A DNA stretch of 64,000 nucleotides from Marinospirillum alkaliphilum DSM 21637 (GCF_900119735.1 NZ_FPJW01000010.1:1-64000); one strand, 5' to 3'; counted from the stretch's first letter, positions 1-9,400 are shown. Numbers and translations: made by a program. The notes: generated by a model not told the origin, from the letters alone.

Positions 1-194
1 GTGAACGAAACACCGGATACAGTGAGACTGATCCCGCTTTGACACAGCAAGCTTCAAGAAAAAGCAACAAGCAGCATTAACAAGCAAGCGTAAATTAAAA
101 ACTCGGTTCTTGCCCCTTTTAAGGATGTTGGCGTCGCTGTACAACAGCACAGGCATCACAAGTATCAAAAAACACGCCAACCTCCAACAGTTAC
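1..194 (+). other. rRNA operon internal spacer (23S-5S region)
   Basis: This A-rich stretch precedes the 5S gene and has no coding frame of note. It is taken as the 23S-5S spacer; the 3' end of 23S itself is not inside the window. An 8-base inverted repeat (gttggcgt at 127-134 and acgccaac at 174-181) could form a processing stem. Operon identity is inferred from the 5S that follows. Confidence 0.6.
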
Positions 195-311
195 GCCTGA
201 CGACCATAGCGTCCGGGAACCACCTGATCCCATGCCGAACTCAGAAGTGAAACCGATCAGCGCCGATGATAGTGTGGGGCCTCCCCATGTGAAAGTAGGT
301 CATCGTCAGGC
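195..311 (+). rRNA. rrf: 5S ribosomal RNA
   Basis: Structural RNA of the 50S subunit. The ends pair as the terminal helix I (gcctgacga at the 5' end with tcgtcaggc at the 3' end). The body carries the conserved 5S segments around the loop C region (cctgatcccatgccgaac) and the gaactcagaagtgaaac block. The length of about 117 nt is normal for a gammaproteobacterium. The exact mature ends may be off by one or two bases. A terminator follows directly, so this is the last gene of its rRNA operon unless the 5S-like remnant downstream was once a second copy. Confidence 0.96.
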
Positions 312-324
312 ACCTATAAGATAA

Positions 325-358
325 TCCCCTTGGCTCAGTGAGCCAGGGGGATTTTTTT
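325..358 (+). terminator. rho-independent terminator after 5S rRNA
   Basis: An 11-bp stem (325-335 with 341-351, one G-T pair) with loop cagtg is followed by a run of seven T residues. It ends the rRNA transcript. Confidence 0.93.
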
Positions 359-468
359 ATGGCGTCTGAAAAAGACGACTTGAACATGCCATGTGACTGA
401 TCGGTCTGGAACCGATCAGAACGGCCGAAGGACGGCCCGCAGGGTGAGTGCCAGGGAGGGTGCGAATC
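359..468 (+). other. rRNA operon trailer spacer with hairpin
   Basis: Non-coding sequence between the first terminator and the 5S-like remnant. It contains a perfect 9-bp hairpin (ctgatcggt at 397-405 with accgatcag at 411-419). No tRNA cloverleaf could be folded here. Together with the remnant it looks like a leftover of a duplicated rRNA operon tail. Confidence 0.45.
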
Positions 469-487
469 AAGTAGGTCATCGTCAGGC
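469..487 (+). repeat. Remnant of a second 5S rRNA 3' end
   Basis: Nineteen bases, aagtaggtcatcgtcaggc, are identical to the last 19 bases of the 5S gene at 293-311. The sequence upstream does not match the rest of 5S, so only the 3' tail survives. A second terminator follows 15 bases later, as expected if a whole 5S-plus-terminator unit was once duplicated and mostly deleted. Confidence 0.75.
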
Positions 488-501
488 GCCTTTTCAAAAA
501 A

Positions 502-532
502 CCCCTTGAGCGAAAGCTTGAGGGGTTTTACT
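502..532 (+). terminator. Second rho-independent terminator of the rRNA region
   Basis: Stem ccccttgag at 502-510 pairs with cttgagggg at 517-525 (two wobble pairs), followed by tttta and cttttg. It may back up the first terminator or belong to the lost 5S copy. Confidence 0.8.
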
Positions 533-561
533 TTTGGGGTGGGATAAAAGGTTAATAAAGG

Positions 562-589
562 TTACAAGGACCACCTGAAACGCTAGAAT
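562..589 (+). promoter_or_regulatory. Candidate sigma-70 promoter for birA-coaX
   Basis: A -35 hexamer TTACAA (562-567) and a -10 hexamer TAGAAT (584-589) are separated by 16 bases. They sit about 20 bases upstream of the birA start and downstream of the rRNA terminators. The call rests on sequence match only. Confidence 0.6.
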
Positions 590-610
590 GACGCGCCTCA
601 GGAGTTAAAT

Positions 611-1588
611 ATGAATTTATACCCCCTAATTAAAGCGCTCAGTGACGGCAAGTTTCACAGTGGAACAGAGCTAGGTGAACTATTGGGTGTCAGCAGGACC
701 GCCATCTGGAAACAGGTGCAGCAGCTGTCTAGCTGGGGACTTAACTATTCGACAGAAAAAAATGCAGGGTATGCCCTGCAGCAGCCTCTTTCGTTGCTCG
801 ATCTGCAGCAAATTAACCAACTCCTAAAGAGACATGCAAGTCAGCTGCAGGCTGAGGTTGTTCCGCAGGTTGATTCGACTAATACAGAGTTATCGCGGCG
901 CATTGCATCGGGGCAACTGGTGCATGGCACACTGTTACTTGCCGAAATGCAAACAGGGGGGCGTGGCCGCCGTGGCCGCAACTGGCAGAGTCCTCTGGGC
1001 AGCTCAATCAGTCTTTCGATTTGCTGGCAATTTGATGCTGGTGCCAATGCGTTGCAGGGTTTAAGTCTGGCAATTGGTGTTGCCGTGCGCAGGGTGCTGG
1101 CAAATTATGGTTTGGCTAACATCGGGTTGAAATGGCCTAATGATATTTATGCCCAAAATGCAAAGTTAGGTGGAATCCTGATTGAGGTGTTTGGTGATTT
1201 TGCTGGGCCATGCCAGCTGGTTATTGGACTGGGATTAAACTACCAACGTACTGATTTAATGAATGAGCTGGATCAGCCTGTCACCAGCCTTTCAGATTTA
1301 AATGCACAGCTGCCTTCAAGAAGTCAGTTATGTTCAGATTTGGCTTTTGCCATTGAACAGGTAGTCACAGTGTTTTCCGAGTCAGGTTTTAAACCTTTTA
1401 AAGCGGAGTGGAATGCAGCACACATCTGGCAAGGCCAAAAGGCTGTCATTATTGCAGTAAACGATGAAACCCCGGTGCGGCTTGGCGGGGTTAATGATCT
1501 GGGTGAACTTGAAGTTACCGATACTGATGGTTCCAGGCGCTTTATCAACGCAGGAGAAGTCAGTGTGAGGGTTAAACGTGATTCTTGA
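611..1588 (+). CDS. birA: Bifunctional biotin--[acetyl-CoA-carboxylase] ligase / biotin operon repressor
   Basis: BirA activates biotin with ATP and transfers it to the BCCP subunit of acetyl-CoA carboxylase; in its long form it also represses biotin synthesis genes. The 325-residue protein has an N-terminal winged helix-turn-helix (GELLGVSRTAIWKQV near residues 22-36), so it is the DNA-binding class. The catalytic core follows with the biotinoyl-AMP loop GRGRRGRNWQSP near residue 117 and KWPNDIY near residue 174. Start ATG is preceded by caggag. The stop overlaps the coaX start by 11 bases, so the two cofactor genes are translationally coupled, an arrangement also found in pseudomonads. Confidence 0.96.
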   Translation: MNLYPLIKALSDGKFHSGTELGELLGVSRTAIWKQVQQLSSWGLNYSTEKNAGYALQQPLSLLDLQQINQLLKRHASQLQAEVVPQVDSTNTELSRRIASGQLVHGTLLLAEMQTGGRGRRGRNWQSPLGSSISLSICWQFDAGANALQGLSLAIGVAVRRVLANYGLANIGLKWPNDIYAQNAKLGGILIEVFGDFAGPCQLVIGLGLNYQRTDLMNELDQPVTSLSDLNAQLPSRSQLCSDLAFAIEQVVTVFSESGFKPFKAEWNAAHIWQGQKAVIIAVNDETPVRLGGVNDLGELEVTDTDGSRRFINAGEVSVRVKRDS

Positions 1589-2366
1589 TCTTGATATAGG
1601 AAACACCCTGACCAAGTGGCGTTTAAAGCACATTGCGGATGACAGGATTGTAGAGCGGGGTTCGATCTGGACACGGGATCGTTGGGAAGACTCTGAGAAT
1701 ATTCCTGATTTTCGGGACATCAAATTGATGCGTGTTTCCAATGTTGCTGGCAAAGAAGTTCTGGCTGAGGTTGAGCGGATAGCGCGACGTTATCATGTGC
1801 CATTACATGTTGCGCAGTCCACGGCACGATTCGGTGGTGTCACCAACGGTTATAAAGAGCCAGAGCGTCTGGGCGTTGATCGGTGGCTTGGGGTGTTGGC
1901 TGGCTATAAAGCACTTGGTGCGTGTTTTGTAGTGGACTGTGGTAGTGCGATCACCATGGATGCAGTTGAAGAAGGTGGTCGACATTTGGGTGGTTATATT
2001 GCACCTGGCATCAGGTTAATGAAAGAAAGCCTTAAGCTGGGTACCCGCAATGTACCTGTGGATCCTGATGAGTCACCTCAGGGGTTGATGACACCTGGAA
2101 GTACTACACATGAAGCAGTCAGTCACGGCATTTACCTTGCTGCAATAGGGCAGATCGATCTTGCATATGAGCGTATTTGTGAGCTTCTTCAGACTCGCTT
2201 GCCAGTGGTTTTGACAGGTGGTGACGCATTACTGGTTTCAGGTGGTCTTTCAGTTGAAACACAATGCTGGCCAGATATGGTCTATGCGGGGTTGGAGTTG
2301 ATGTTTCCCGTGACTGACCGTGAACGGCGCGGCGAACTCTATGGAATGCCAAAAAAAGAAATATAA
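1578..2366 (+). CDS. coaX: Type III pantothenate kinase
   Basis: CoaX phosphorylates pantothenate, the first committed step of coenzyme A synthesis. The 262-residue protein begins MILDLDIGNT, the phosphate-binding motif of the ASKHA fold, and carries GVDRWLG near residue 97 and VDCGSAITMD near residue 117, all family signatures. The start is GTG at 1578 inside the last codons of birA. No type I or II kinase is visible in the window, so this is probably the cell's pantothenate kinase, as in Pseudomonas. Seventy bases separate it from the tRNA promoter. Confidence 0.95.
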   Translation: MILDLDIGNTLTKWRLKHIADDRIVERGSIWTRDRWEDSENIPDFRDIKLMRVSNVAGKEVLAEVERIARRYHVPLHVAQSTARFGGVTNGYKEPERLGVDRWLGVLAGYKALGACFVVDCGSAITMDAVEEGGRHLGGYIAPGIRLMKESLKLGTRNVPVDPDESPQGLMTPGSTTHEAVSHGIYLAAIGQIDLAYERICELLQTRLPVVLTGGDALLVSGGLSVETQCWPDMVYAGLELMFPVTDRERRGELYGMPKKEI

Positions 2367-2436
2367 AAAAAGGACTTGCGGAACTTAAGAGGAGTTGGTA
2401 AAGTTGCGCCCGTTGTTGAGGCACATGAAAAAAACT

Positions 2437-2464
2437 TTGACAACGACGACAAGTTCACTATAAT
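2437..2464 (+). promoter_or_regulatory. Consensus sigma-70 promoter of the tRNA-secE-nusG transcript
   Basis: TTGACA (2437-2442) and TATAAT (2459-2464) are both perfect consensus, 16 bases apart. They are followed by a G/C-containing stretch and the first tRNA at 2478. Strength and position fit a stable-RNA promoter, which probably also feeds secE and nusG. Confidence 0.88.
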
Positions 2465-2477
2465 TTGTCGCCACGCT

Positions 2478-2561
<84 letters not shown>

Positions 2562-2576
2562 GATTCTGCCGGGCAT

Positions 2577-2650
<74 letters not shown>

Positions 2651-2658
2651 AGAGTTTG

Positions 2659-2733
2659 GCTCATGTAGCTCAGGGGTAGAGCACACCCTTGGTAAGGGTG
2701 AGGTCGACGGTTCAAATCCGTCCATGAGCTCCA
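2659..2733 (+). tRNA. tRNA-Thr (anticodon GGT)
   Basis: Acceptor gctcatg pairs with catgagc and an encoded CCA follows. The anticodon stem caccc/gggtg holds loop ttggtaa, giving anticodon GGT at 2691-2693. In relatives a tufB gene follows this tRNA; here tRNA-Trp follows after 63 bases. Confidence 0.97.
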
Positions 2734-2796
2734 CGAATCATTCGGATTATCCGTTTGCTCGTGAAGCAGTGCAAAGCACTAGATGATTGCCAATAT
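2734..2796 (+). other. Short spacer where tufB is normally found
   Basis: Only 63 bases lie between tRNA-Thr and tRNA-Trp. They contain a small hairpin, agtgc-aaa-gcact, near 2768-2780 and no tuf-like coding sequence. In E. coli tufB lies between thrT and secE, and many pseudomonads carry a tuf copy between these two tRNAs. The gap is read as a clean deletion of tufB. Confidence 0.6.
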
Positions 2797-2872
<76 letters not shown>

Positions 2873-2935
2873 ATCTTCCCCAGGTTGGTTAATCTTTTTC
2901 CTGATTTCAGCTGCTGCAAGGAGTTAGTCTCTCTA

Positions 2936-3304
2936 ATGAAAGCAAAAGCCGAGACTCATTCAGACAAGCTGGATGGTTTCAAGTGGGCGCTGGTTGTTGC
3001 GCTGATTGCAGCAGCAGTAACTGGTAACATGTATTATTCAGATGCTCCCCTCCTGTATCGGGTGGTTGGAGTTGTTCTGCTTTCTGTGGCTGCGGGCTTG
3101 GTGTTTCTGCAGACGGGGAAAGGTCAGCGTTTTTTGCTGCTGGCAAAAGAAGCAAGAACAGAAATTCGCAAGGTTGTATGGCCAACCCGCCCTGAAACCA
3201 CTCAGACAACTTTGATTGTTCTGGCAGCGGTGGCTCTGGTGGCCTTCCTGCTCTGGCTCATTGATTCGTTTCTGAGCTGGGTTATCAGAAGCCTGATTTA
3301 CTAG
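2936..3304 (+). CDS. secE: Preprotein translocase subunit SecE
   Basis: Essential small subunit of the SecYEG channel in the inner membrane. The 122-residue protein has the three-helix layout of the E. coli type: hydrophobic stretches near residues 16-35 and 39-58, the conserved amphipathic segment EARTEIRKVVWPTRPET near 71-87, and a last membrane helix near 92-120. The start ATG at 2936 is chosen over an in-frame ATG at 2843, because it has an aaggag site and the upstream codons would run through tRNA-Trp. nusG follows nine bases after the stop. Confidence 0.95.
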   Translation: MKAKAETHSDKLDGFKWALVVALIAAAVTGNMYYSDAPLLYRVVGVVLLSVAAGLVFLQTGKGQRFLLLAKEARTEIRKVVWPTRPETTQTTLIVLAAVALVAFLLWLIDSFLSWVIRSLIY

Positions 3305-3313
3305 GAGCAAGAC

Positions 3314-3847
3314 ATGGCCAAGCGCTGGTATGTAGTTCATGCCTATTCAGGCTTTGAAAAGCAGGTAATGCGTTCGCTGCTTGAGCGTGTGAAGCTTAAG
3401 GGCATGGAAGAGCATTTTGGCCAGATCCTGGTCCCAACCGAAGAAGTGGTTGAGATGCGGGATGGCAAGAAGCGTAAGAGTGAGCGCAAGTTCTATCCTG
3501 GCTATGTTCTGGTCGAGATGGACATGAATGACGATAGCTGGCACCTGGTAAAAGAAACACCGAAGGTGCTGGGTTTTATTGGAGGTACGGCAGAAAAGCC
3601 GGCCCCAATCACCACCAAGGAAGCGGAAGCAATTCTTCAGCGTGTGCAGGATGGCAGTGATAAGCCGCGTCCTCGCACCATGTTTGAGCCGGGTGAAGTG
3701 GTTCGAGTGCTGGACGGTCCTTTTGCCGACTTTAATGGTGTGGTGGAAGAAGTTAATTACGAGAAGAGTCGCCTGCAGGTGTCGGTACTGATTTTTGGTC
3801 GTGCAACACCGGTAGAGCTTGAATTTGGTCAGGTAGAAAAAGACTGA
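3314..3847 (+). CDS. nusG: Transcription termination/antitermination factor NusG
   Basis: NusG binds the RNA polymerase clamp, aids processivity and Rho action, and bridges polymerase to ribosomal protein S10. The 177-residue protein starts [18 protein letters not shown] (NGN domain, about residues 1-120). It ends with a KOW domain ([21 protein letters not shown] near 124-144). Ribosome site aggag lies before the ATG. A small terminator-like hairpin follows the stop. Confidence 0.97.
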   Translation: MAKRWYVVHAYSGFEKQVMRSLLERVKLKGMEEHFGQILVPTEEVVEMRDGKKRKSERKFYPGYVLVEMDMNDDSWHLVKETPKVLGFIGGTAEKPAPITTKEAEAILQRVQDGSDKPRPRTMFEPGEVVRVLDGPFADFNGVVEEVNYEKSRLQVSVLIFGRATPVELEFGQVEKD

Positions 3848-3869
3848 TTAGTCTGCCTGAGCTACTGAG

Positions 3870-3891
3870 GCCCTGCTATCAGGGCTTCTTT
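3870..3891 (+). terminator. Weak terminator or attenuator between nusG and rplK
   Basis: A 6-bp stem, gccctg/cagggc (3870-3885), with loop ctat is followed by ttcttttg. The interrupted T run suggests partial termination separating secE-nusG from rplKAJL. Confidence 0.55.
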
Positions 3892-3898
3892 TGTCAAC

Positions 3899-3922
3899 GG
3901 GGAGCCGAAAGGCGTTAAACCC
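3899..3922 (+). promoter_or_regulatory. Candidate L1 translational operator in the rplK leader
   Basis: A short hairpin gcc-gaaa-ggc is enclosed by an outer GGG/CCC closing stem with asymmetric bases gttaaa between. The L11-L1 operon of E. coli is controlled by L1 binding to a helix with an asymmetric loop at this place. The match here is by position and shape only. Confidence 0.35.
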
Positions 3923-3934
3923 ACAGGAGTAAAC

Positions 3935-4366
3935 ATGGCTAAGAAAGTACAGTCCTATATCAAGCTGCAGGTTGCAGCCGGTAAGGCAAACCCGAGTCCG
4001 CCGGTTGGTCCCGCTCTGGGTCAGCACGGTGTGAACATCATGGAATTCTGTAAGGCATTCAACGCTGCTACTTCCGAGTTGGAAGTCGGTCTGCCGATTC
4101 CTGTTGTTATTACTGTTTACAGTGATCGTAGCTTCACTTTCATCACTAAAACCCCGCCAGCATCTGTACTGCTGAAAAAGGCGCTGGGTCTGCAGTCCGG
4201 TTCTGCTGAGCCGAACAAGAAGAAAGTAGGCAAGATTTCTCGTGAGCAGATCGAAGAAATTGCCAAAACCAAAGAGCCCGATCTGACTGCAGCTGATCTT
4301 GATGCTGCTGTTCGTACTATTGCCGGTACTGCCCGTAGTATGGGTATTGAAGTGGAGGGCGTATAA
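3935..4366 (+). CDS. rplK: 50S ribosomal protein L11
   Basis: L11 binds the GTPase-associated centre of 23S rRNA and is needed for RelA activation. The 143-residue sequence carries the proline-rich N-terminal motif [20 protein letters not shown] and the C-terminal RNA-binding segment with [10 protein letters not shown]. Ribosome site is caggag. Its stop touches the rplA start with no gap, so translation is coupled. Confidence 0.97.
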   Translation: MAKKVQSYIKLQVAAGKANPSPPVGPALGQHGVNIMEFCKAFNAATSELEVGLPIPVVITVYSDRSFTFITKTPPASVLLKKALGLQSGSAEPNKKKVGKISREQIEEIAKTKEPDLTAADLDAAVRTIAGTARSMGIEVEGV

Positions 4367-5062
4367 ATGGCCAAGTTATCCAAGCGTCAGAAACTGATTG
4401 CCGAGAAAGTTGAAGCTGGCAAGGTTTACTCCATTGAGGAAGCTGTTGCACTGCTGGCCAGTCTGCCTGCTGCCAAGTTCAAGGAAACTGTAGAAGTTGC
4501 TGTGAACCTGGGTGTTGATCCACGTAAATCTGACCAGGTTGTTCGTGGTGCCACTGTGCTGCCAAACGGTACTGGCAAAAGCGTGCGTGTGGCTGTATTT
4601 GCCCAGGGTGCTGCTGCTGAAGCTGCCAAAGAAGCTGGTGCTGATCTGGTGGGTATGGATGATCTGGCTGAGCAGGTCAAAAAAGGCGAAATGAATTTTG
4701 ATGTGGTCATTGCTGCGCCTGACGCGATGCGCGTTGTGGGCATGCTGGGCCAGATCCTGGGTCCACGTGGCCTGATGCCGAACCCGAAAGTGGGTACTGT
4801 GACTCCTGATGTTGCCACTGCTGTGAAAAACGCCAAGGCGGGTCAGGTTCGTTTCCGTACTGACAAGAACGGTATCATTCACGCTGGTGTTGGCAAGGTT
4901 GACTTCACTGCTGAAGCCATTCGTGGCAACGTTGAAGCCCTGCTGGTAGACCTGAAAAAACTGAAGCCGTCTTCTTCCAAAGGCGTCTACATGAAAAAGG
5001 TTACCCTGTCCAGTACCATGGGTCCTGGCCTGCTGATTGATATCAGCGGCCTGAACCTGTAA
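4367..5062 (+). CDS. rplA: 50S ribosomal protein L1
   Basis: L1 forms the mobile stalk next to the E site and, by analogy with E. coli, represses its own operon. The 231-residue protein has the expected motifs [20 protein letters not shown] near residue 128 and [18 protein letters not shown]. Start ATG follows directly on the rplK stop. A 9-bp hairpin lies just after the stop. Confidence 0.97.
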   Translation: MAKLSKRQKLIAEKVEAGKVYSIEEAVALLASLPAAKFKETVEVAVNLGVDPRKSDQVVRGATVLPNGTGKSVRVAVFAQGAAAEAAKEAGADLVGMDDLAEQVKKGEMNFDVVIAAPDAMRVVGMLGQILGPRGLMPNPKVGTVTPDVATAVKNAKAGQVRFRTDKNGIIHAGVGKVDFTAEAIRGNVEALLVDLKKLKPSSSKGVYMKKVTLSSTMGPGLLIDISGLNL

Positions 5063-5076
5063 CAAGACTTTGCGGC

Positions 5077-5099
5077 TGTCGGCATCTTGCATGCCGACA
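5077..5099 (+). other. Hairpin after rplA
   Basis: Perfect stem tgtcggcat/atgccgaca with loop cttgc and no T run. It probably protects or processes mRNA between rplKA and rplJL rather than terminating. Confidence 0.5.
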
Positions 5100-5161
5100 A
5101 CCCGTCAAAGACCGCAGGTGCGGTTATTGATTTAACCGCTTAATGTCCTGCGCAGATGGAT

Positions 5162-5220
5162 GACCGCCTGAATTGTCGGTCCAACCATCATACCGACTCT
5201 GGCAACTGCCAGAGGGTTGG
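5162..5220 (+). promoter_or_regulatory. L10 leader: candidate binding site for L10-(L7/L12) in the rplJ mRNA
   Basis: Nested structure. Hairpin gaccg/cggtc (5162-5181) is followed by an outer stem ccaacc (5181-5186) with ggttgg (5215-5220). Inside is a 7-bp hairpin ctctggc/gccagag (5197-5214). All the unpaired bases of the internal loop are on the 5' side, a kink-turn-like asymmetry as known for the E. coli L10 operator. The position, about 50 bases before rplJ, also fits. Confidence 0.7.
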
Positions 5221-5271
5221 AAACCGTGGAAAGCAGCCTGGCTGTTTTTCCGTAAACTGGAGCAAGATAAA

Positions 5272-5775
5272 GTGGCACTTAGTCTCAAAGACAAACAGGC
5301 CATTGTTGGCGAAGTCAACGATGCTGCCAAAGCTGCTCTGTCCGTAGTTCTCGCCGATTCCCGCGGTGTAACAGTAAGCGCCATGACTGGTCTGCGCAAG
5401 CAGGCTCGTGAAGCCGGTGTACAAATGCGCATTGTGCGTAACACCCTGGCTCGTCGTGCATTTGCTGATACAGCCTATGAGTGCCTCTCTGAGGAGCTCA
5501 CTGGTCCGACTCTGATTGCTTTCTCCATGGAACACCCGGGCGCTGCTGCTCGTCTGTTCAAGGATTTTGCAAAGGGTCAGAAGGAATTCGAAGTCAAGGC
5601 GATGGCTTACGAGGGCGAACTGATTCCGGCTAAAGATATCGATCGTCTGGCAACACTGCCAACTTACGACGAAGCGATCGCCAAGCTGATGGCTACCATG
5701 AAGGAAGCCGCTGCTGGCAAGCTGGTACGTACCCTTGCAGCCCTGCGCGACCAGAAGCAGGCCGAAGCTGCCTGA
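5272..5775 (+). CDS. rplJ: 50S ribosomal protein L10
   Basis: L10 anchors the L7/L12 stalk on 23S rRNA. The start is taken as GTG at 5272 (sequence [12 protein letters not shown]), giving 167 residues like the family, with ggagcaag upstream. An ATG at 5173 would add 33 residues that run through the L10 leader structure and is rejected. Motifs include RNTLARRAF near residue 59 and the C-terminal helix that binds L7/L12. Confidence 0.95.
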   Translation: MALSLKDKQAIVGEVNDAAKAALSVVLADSRGVTVSAMTGLRKQAREAGVQMRIVRNTLARRAFADTAYECLSEELTGPTLIAFSMEHPGAAARLFKDFAKGQKEFEVKAMAYEGELIPAKDIDRLATLPTYDEAIAKLMATMKEAAAGKLVRTLAALRDQKQAEAA

Positions 5776-5838
5776 GGGCAGTTTTGTATAACCTCATTCT
5801 GAGTCAACAAACTCACTTTTTACTCAGGTAAAGTTAAA

Positions 5839-6207
5839 ATGGCACTTACTAAAGAAGATATCCTCAACGCGATTGCTGAAATGTCGGTAATGGAAGTTGT
5901 TGAGCTGGTTAGCGCAATGGAAGAGAAGTTCGGTGTTTCTGCTGCTGCTGCTGTTGTTGCCGGTCCGGCTGCTGCTGCTGAAGCTGCTGAAGAAAAAACC
6001 GAGTTTGATATTGTTCTGGCCGCCGCTGGTGACAAGAAAGTTAACGTCATCAAGGTTGTTCGTGAAATCACTGGCCTGGGCCTGAAAGAAGCCAAGGCGA
6101 TGGTTGACGGCGCTCCAGCCACAGTCAAGGAAGGTGCTTCCAAGGCTGATGCTGATGCTGCCAAGGCCAAGCTTGAAGAAGCCGGCGCGACGGTGGAACT
6201 CAAGTAA
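5839..6207 (+). CDS. rplL: 50S ribosomal protein L7/L12
   Basis: Multicopy stalk protein that recruits translation factors. The 122-residue protein has an N-terminal dimerisation region (residues 1-33) and an alanine-rich flexible hinge around residues 36-52. The C-terminal factor-binding domain carries [26 protein letters not shown] and ATVELK at the end. It is 63 bases after rplJ and is followed by a strong attenuator-like hairpin before rpoB. Confidence 0.97.
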   Translation: MALTKEDILNAIAEMSVMEVVELVSAMEEKFGVSAAAAVVAGPAAAAEAAEEKTEFDIVLAAAGDKKVNVIKVVREITGLGLKEAKAMVDGAPATVKEGASKADADAAKAKLEEAGATVELK

Positions 6208-6241
6208 TTTGCATGGCAGCTTACGGCTGCTGCAGATGAAT

Positions 6242-6274
6242 GGCTGGTGGTGCCAATGCACCGCCGGCCTTTTT
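6242..6274 (+). terminator. Attenuator/terminator between rplL and rpoB
   Basis: An 11-bp stem (6242-6252 with 6259-6269, three wobble pairs) with loop ccaatg is followed by five T residues. E. coli has a partial terminator at the same place that lowers rpoBC expression relative to rplJL. Confidence 0.85.
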
Positions 6275-6412
6275 CTGTTCAAGCCGGATGCATTGGATTG
6301 AAATGCCTGTTGCACGTTCAGAACGTGTGGGGGCACGGGGCACACCTCCCCCTGAAGGTGTAGTGACCACTACTTGCGGTCTGGTTTCTGGTGAACAAGC
6401 TGGGGAAAACTG

Positions 6413-9400
6413 ATGGCTTACTCGTACACTGAGAAAAAACGCATCCGCAAGGATTTCAGCAAACTGCCACAGGTGATGGACGTTCCTTACCTGCTGGCCA
6501 TTCAGCTGGATTCCTATCGCCAGTTCCTCCAAGAGGATCAAACAGGTGATGCGCGAACTGAAACAGGCTTGCATGCCGCCTTTCAGTCCGTGTTCCCGAT
6601 CGAGAGCTACTCAGGCAATGCTGCCCTTGAGTATGTAAGCTACCGCCTCGGAACCCCGGCTTTTGATGTCAAGGAGTGTATTCTGCGTGGTGTGACCTAC
6701 GCAGCACCCCTGCGCGTGAAAGTACGCCTGGTTATTTATGATAAAGATTCGCCCAACAAGGCAATCAAGGACATCAAAGAACAAGAAGTCTACATGGGCG
6801 AAATTCCGCTCATGACCAAAAATGGTACCTTCGTTATCAATGGTACCGAGCGAGTGATTGTTTCCCAGTTGCACCGTTCACCGGGTGTGTTTTTTGATCA
6901 CGATCGTGGTAAAACCCACTCTTCAGGCAAGCTGCTTTATTCTGCTCGCATCATTCCTTATCGTGGTTCCTGGCTGGATTTTGAATTTGATCCCAAGGAT
7001 CTGGTTTACGTACGTATTGACCGTCGCCGTAAACTGCCGGCCTCCATTCTGCTGCGAGCACTGGGTTACTCAGCCGAGCAGATCCTGGAAATGTTTTTCG
7101 ACACCAGCAAGTTCCACATCGAGAAAGATGGTTTCTCTGTGGATCTGGTGCCTTCACGTCTGCGTGGTGAAACTTCTTCTTTCGAGATTCTCGACAAAGA
7201 TGGCAATGTCCTGGTTGAGAAGGATCGTCGCATCACCCAGAAGCACATCCGCCTGCTGGAAAAAGCCGGTATTGAGCGCCTGGCCGTACCGATGGATTAT
7301 CTGTATGGCAAGGTGCTGGCTCGTGACATCATTGATCCTGCCACGGGTGAACTGGTGGTGGAGTGCAATTCCGAAATCACTGATGAAGTGCTGAAAAAGC
7401 TGGGGCAGTGCAAGGTCACCACTTTTGAAACCCTCTACACCAATGATCTGGACTGTGGTCCGTTCATGTCGGATACCCTGCGTATCGATCCGACGCGCTC
7501 ACAGCTTGAGTCGCTGGTAGAAATTTACCGCATGATGCGCCCTGGTGAGCCGCCAACCAAAGAAGCCGCGGAAAGCCTGTTCTCCAACCTGTTCTTCACC
7601 GAAGAGCGTTATGACTTGTCTGCTGTTGGACGGATGAAGTTCAACCGCCGCCTGCGCCGTGATGAAGATACCGGTGAAGGTGTACTGTCGCATGACGACA
7701 TCATTGATGTCATGCGTGAACTGATCAGCATTCGTAACGGCAAGGGTGAAGTTGATGATATCGACCACCTGGGTAACCGCCGTATCCGTTGTGTCGGTGA
7801 AATGGCTGAGAACCAGTTCCGTGTTGGTCTGGTCCGTGTTGAGCGTGCTGTTAAAGAGCGTCTGTCGCTGGCAGAAAGTGAAGGTCTGATGCCTCAGGAC
7901 CTGATCAATGCCAAACCGGTTGCTGCTGCAGTGAAAGAGTTCTTCGGTTCCAGCCAGCTGTCCCAGTTCATGGACCAGAACAACCCGCTGTCTGAAGTCA
8001 CCCACAAGCGTCGTGTTTCTGCTTTGGGCCCAGGCGGTCTGACCCGTGAGCGTGCCGGCTTTGAAGTTCGTGACGTACACCCGACCCACTATGGCCGTGT
8101 TTGCCCGATTGAAACACCGGAAGGTCCGAACATCGGCCTGATCAACTCCCTGGCCACCTATGCTCGCACCAACTCCTACGGTTTCCTGGAAACGCCTTAC
8201 CGTACCGTTGTGGATGGCAAGGTTACCGATGAAGTGACCTATCTGTCGGCCATTGAAGAAGGCCAGTATGTTATCGCTCAGGCTTCTGCCAAGCTGGATG
8301 CAGAGGGGCGCCTGATTGATGAGCTGGTGCAGGTGCGTCACAAGGGTGACACCACCTTTGTAACCCCTGAACAGGTCACCCTGATGGATGTGTCACCGCG
8401 TCAGGTCGTGTCTGTTGCTGCATCGCTGATCCCCTTCCTGGAGCACGATGACGCCAACCGCGCTCTGATGGGTTCTAACATGCAGCGTCAGGCGGTACCG
8501 ACCCTGAAAGCGGACAAACCGCTGGTTGGTACTGGTATGGAGCGCTTTGTTGCCCGTGACTCCGGCGTATGTGCTGTTGCGTTGCGTGGCGGTGTGGTCG
8601 ACTCTGTTGATGCATCCCGTATTGTAGTGCGCATCAATGAAGTTGAGCTGATCGGCGGTGAGGCCGGTATCGACATTTACAACCTGACCAAATACACCCG
8701 CTCCAACCAGAACACCTGTATCAACCAGCGTCCGATCGTCAAGCCGGGTGATGTGGTCAGTCAGGGTGATATCCTGGCTGATGGTCCTTCAGTCGACATG
8801 GGTGAGCTGGCTCTGGGTCAGAACATGCGTATTGCGTTCATGCCCTGGAACGGCTTTAACTTCGAAGACTCGATTCTGGTTTCCGAGCGCGTGGTGCAGG
8901 AAGATCGCTTCACCACCATCCACATTCAGGAACTGACCTGCGTGGCGCGTGATACCAAGCTGGGCTCTGAAGAGATTACTGCGGATATACCCAACGTTGG
9001 TGAGTCTGCCCTGTCCAAACTGGACGAATCCGGTATTGTTTACATCGGTGCTGAGGTTGGTCCGGGCGACATTCTGGTCGGTAAGGTGACACCCAAGGGT
9101 GAAACTCAACTGACACCAGAAGAAAAGCTGCTGCGTGCGATTTTCGGTGAAAAAGCTTCCGACGTGAAAGACACTTCACTGCGTGTCTCCACCGGTATGA
9201 AAGGCACCGTTATTGACGTGCAGATTTTCACCCGTGATGGTGTCGAGAAAGACAAGCGTGCATTGAGCATCGAACAGATGCAGCTGGATGAAGTGCGCAA
9301 GGATCTGAAAGAAGAGTACCGCATTGCTGAAGAAGCAACTTTTGCGCGTCTGCGTAACGCGCTGGTTGGCGAAGTGGTTAATGGTGGTCCGCAGCTGAGC

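Noticed and set aside
359-468. Possible tRNA in the rRNA trailer
   Set aside because: Only isolated hairpins fold; no cloverleaf, T loop or anticodon arm.
5173-5271. Possible N-terminal extension of L10
   Set aside because: The extra 33 codons lie in the structured L10 leader and have no counterpart in the family.
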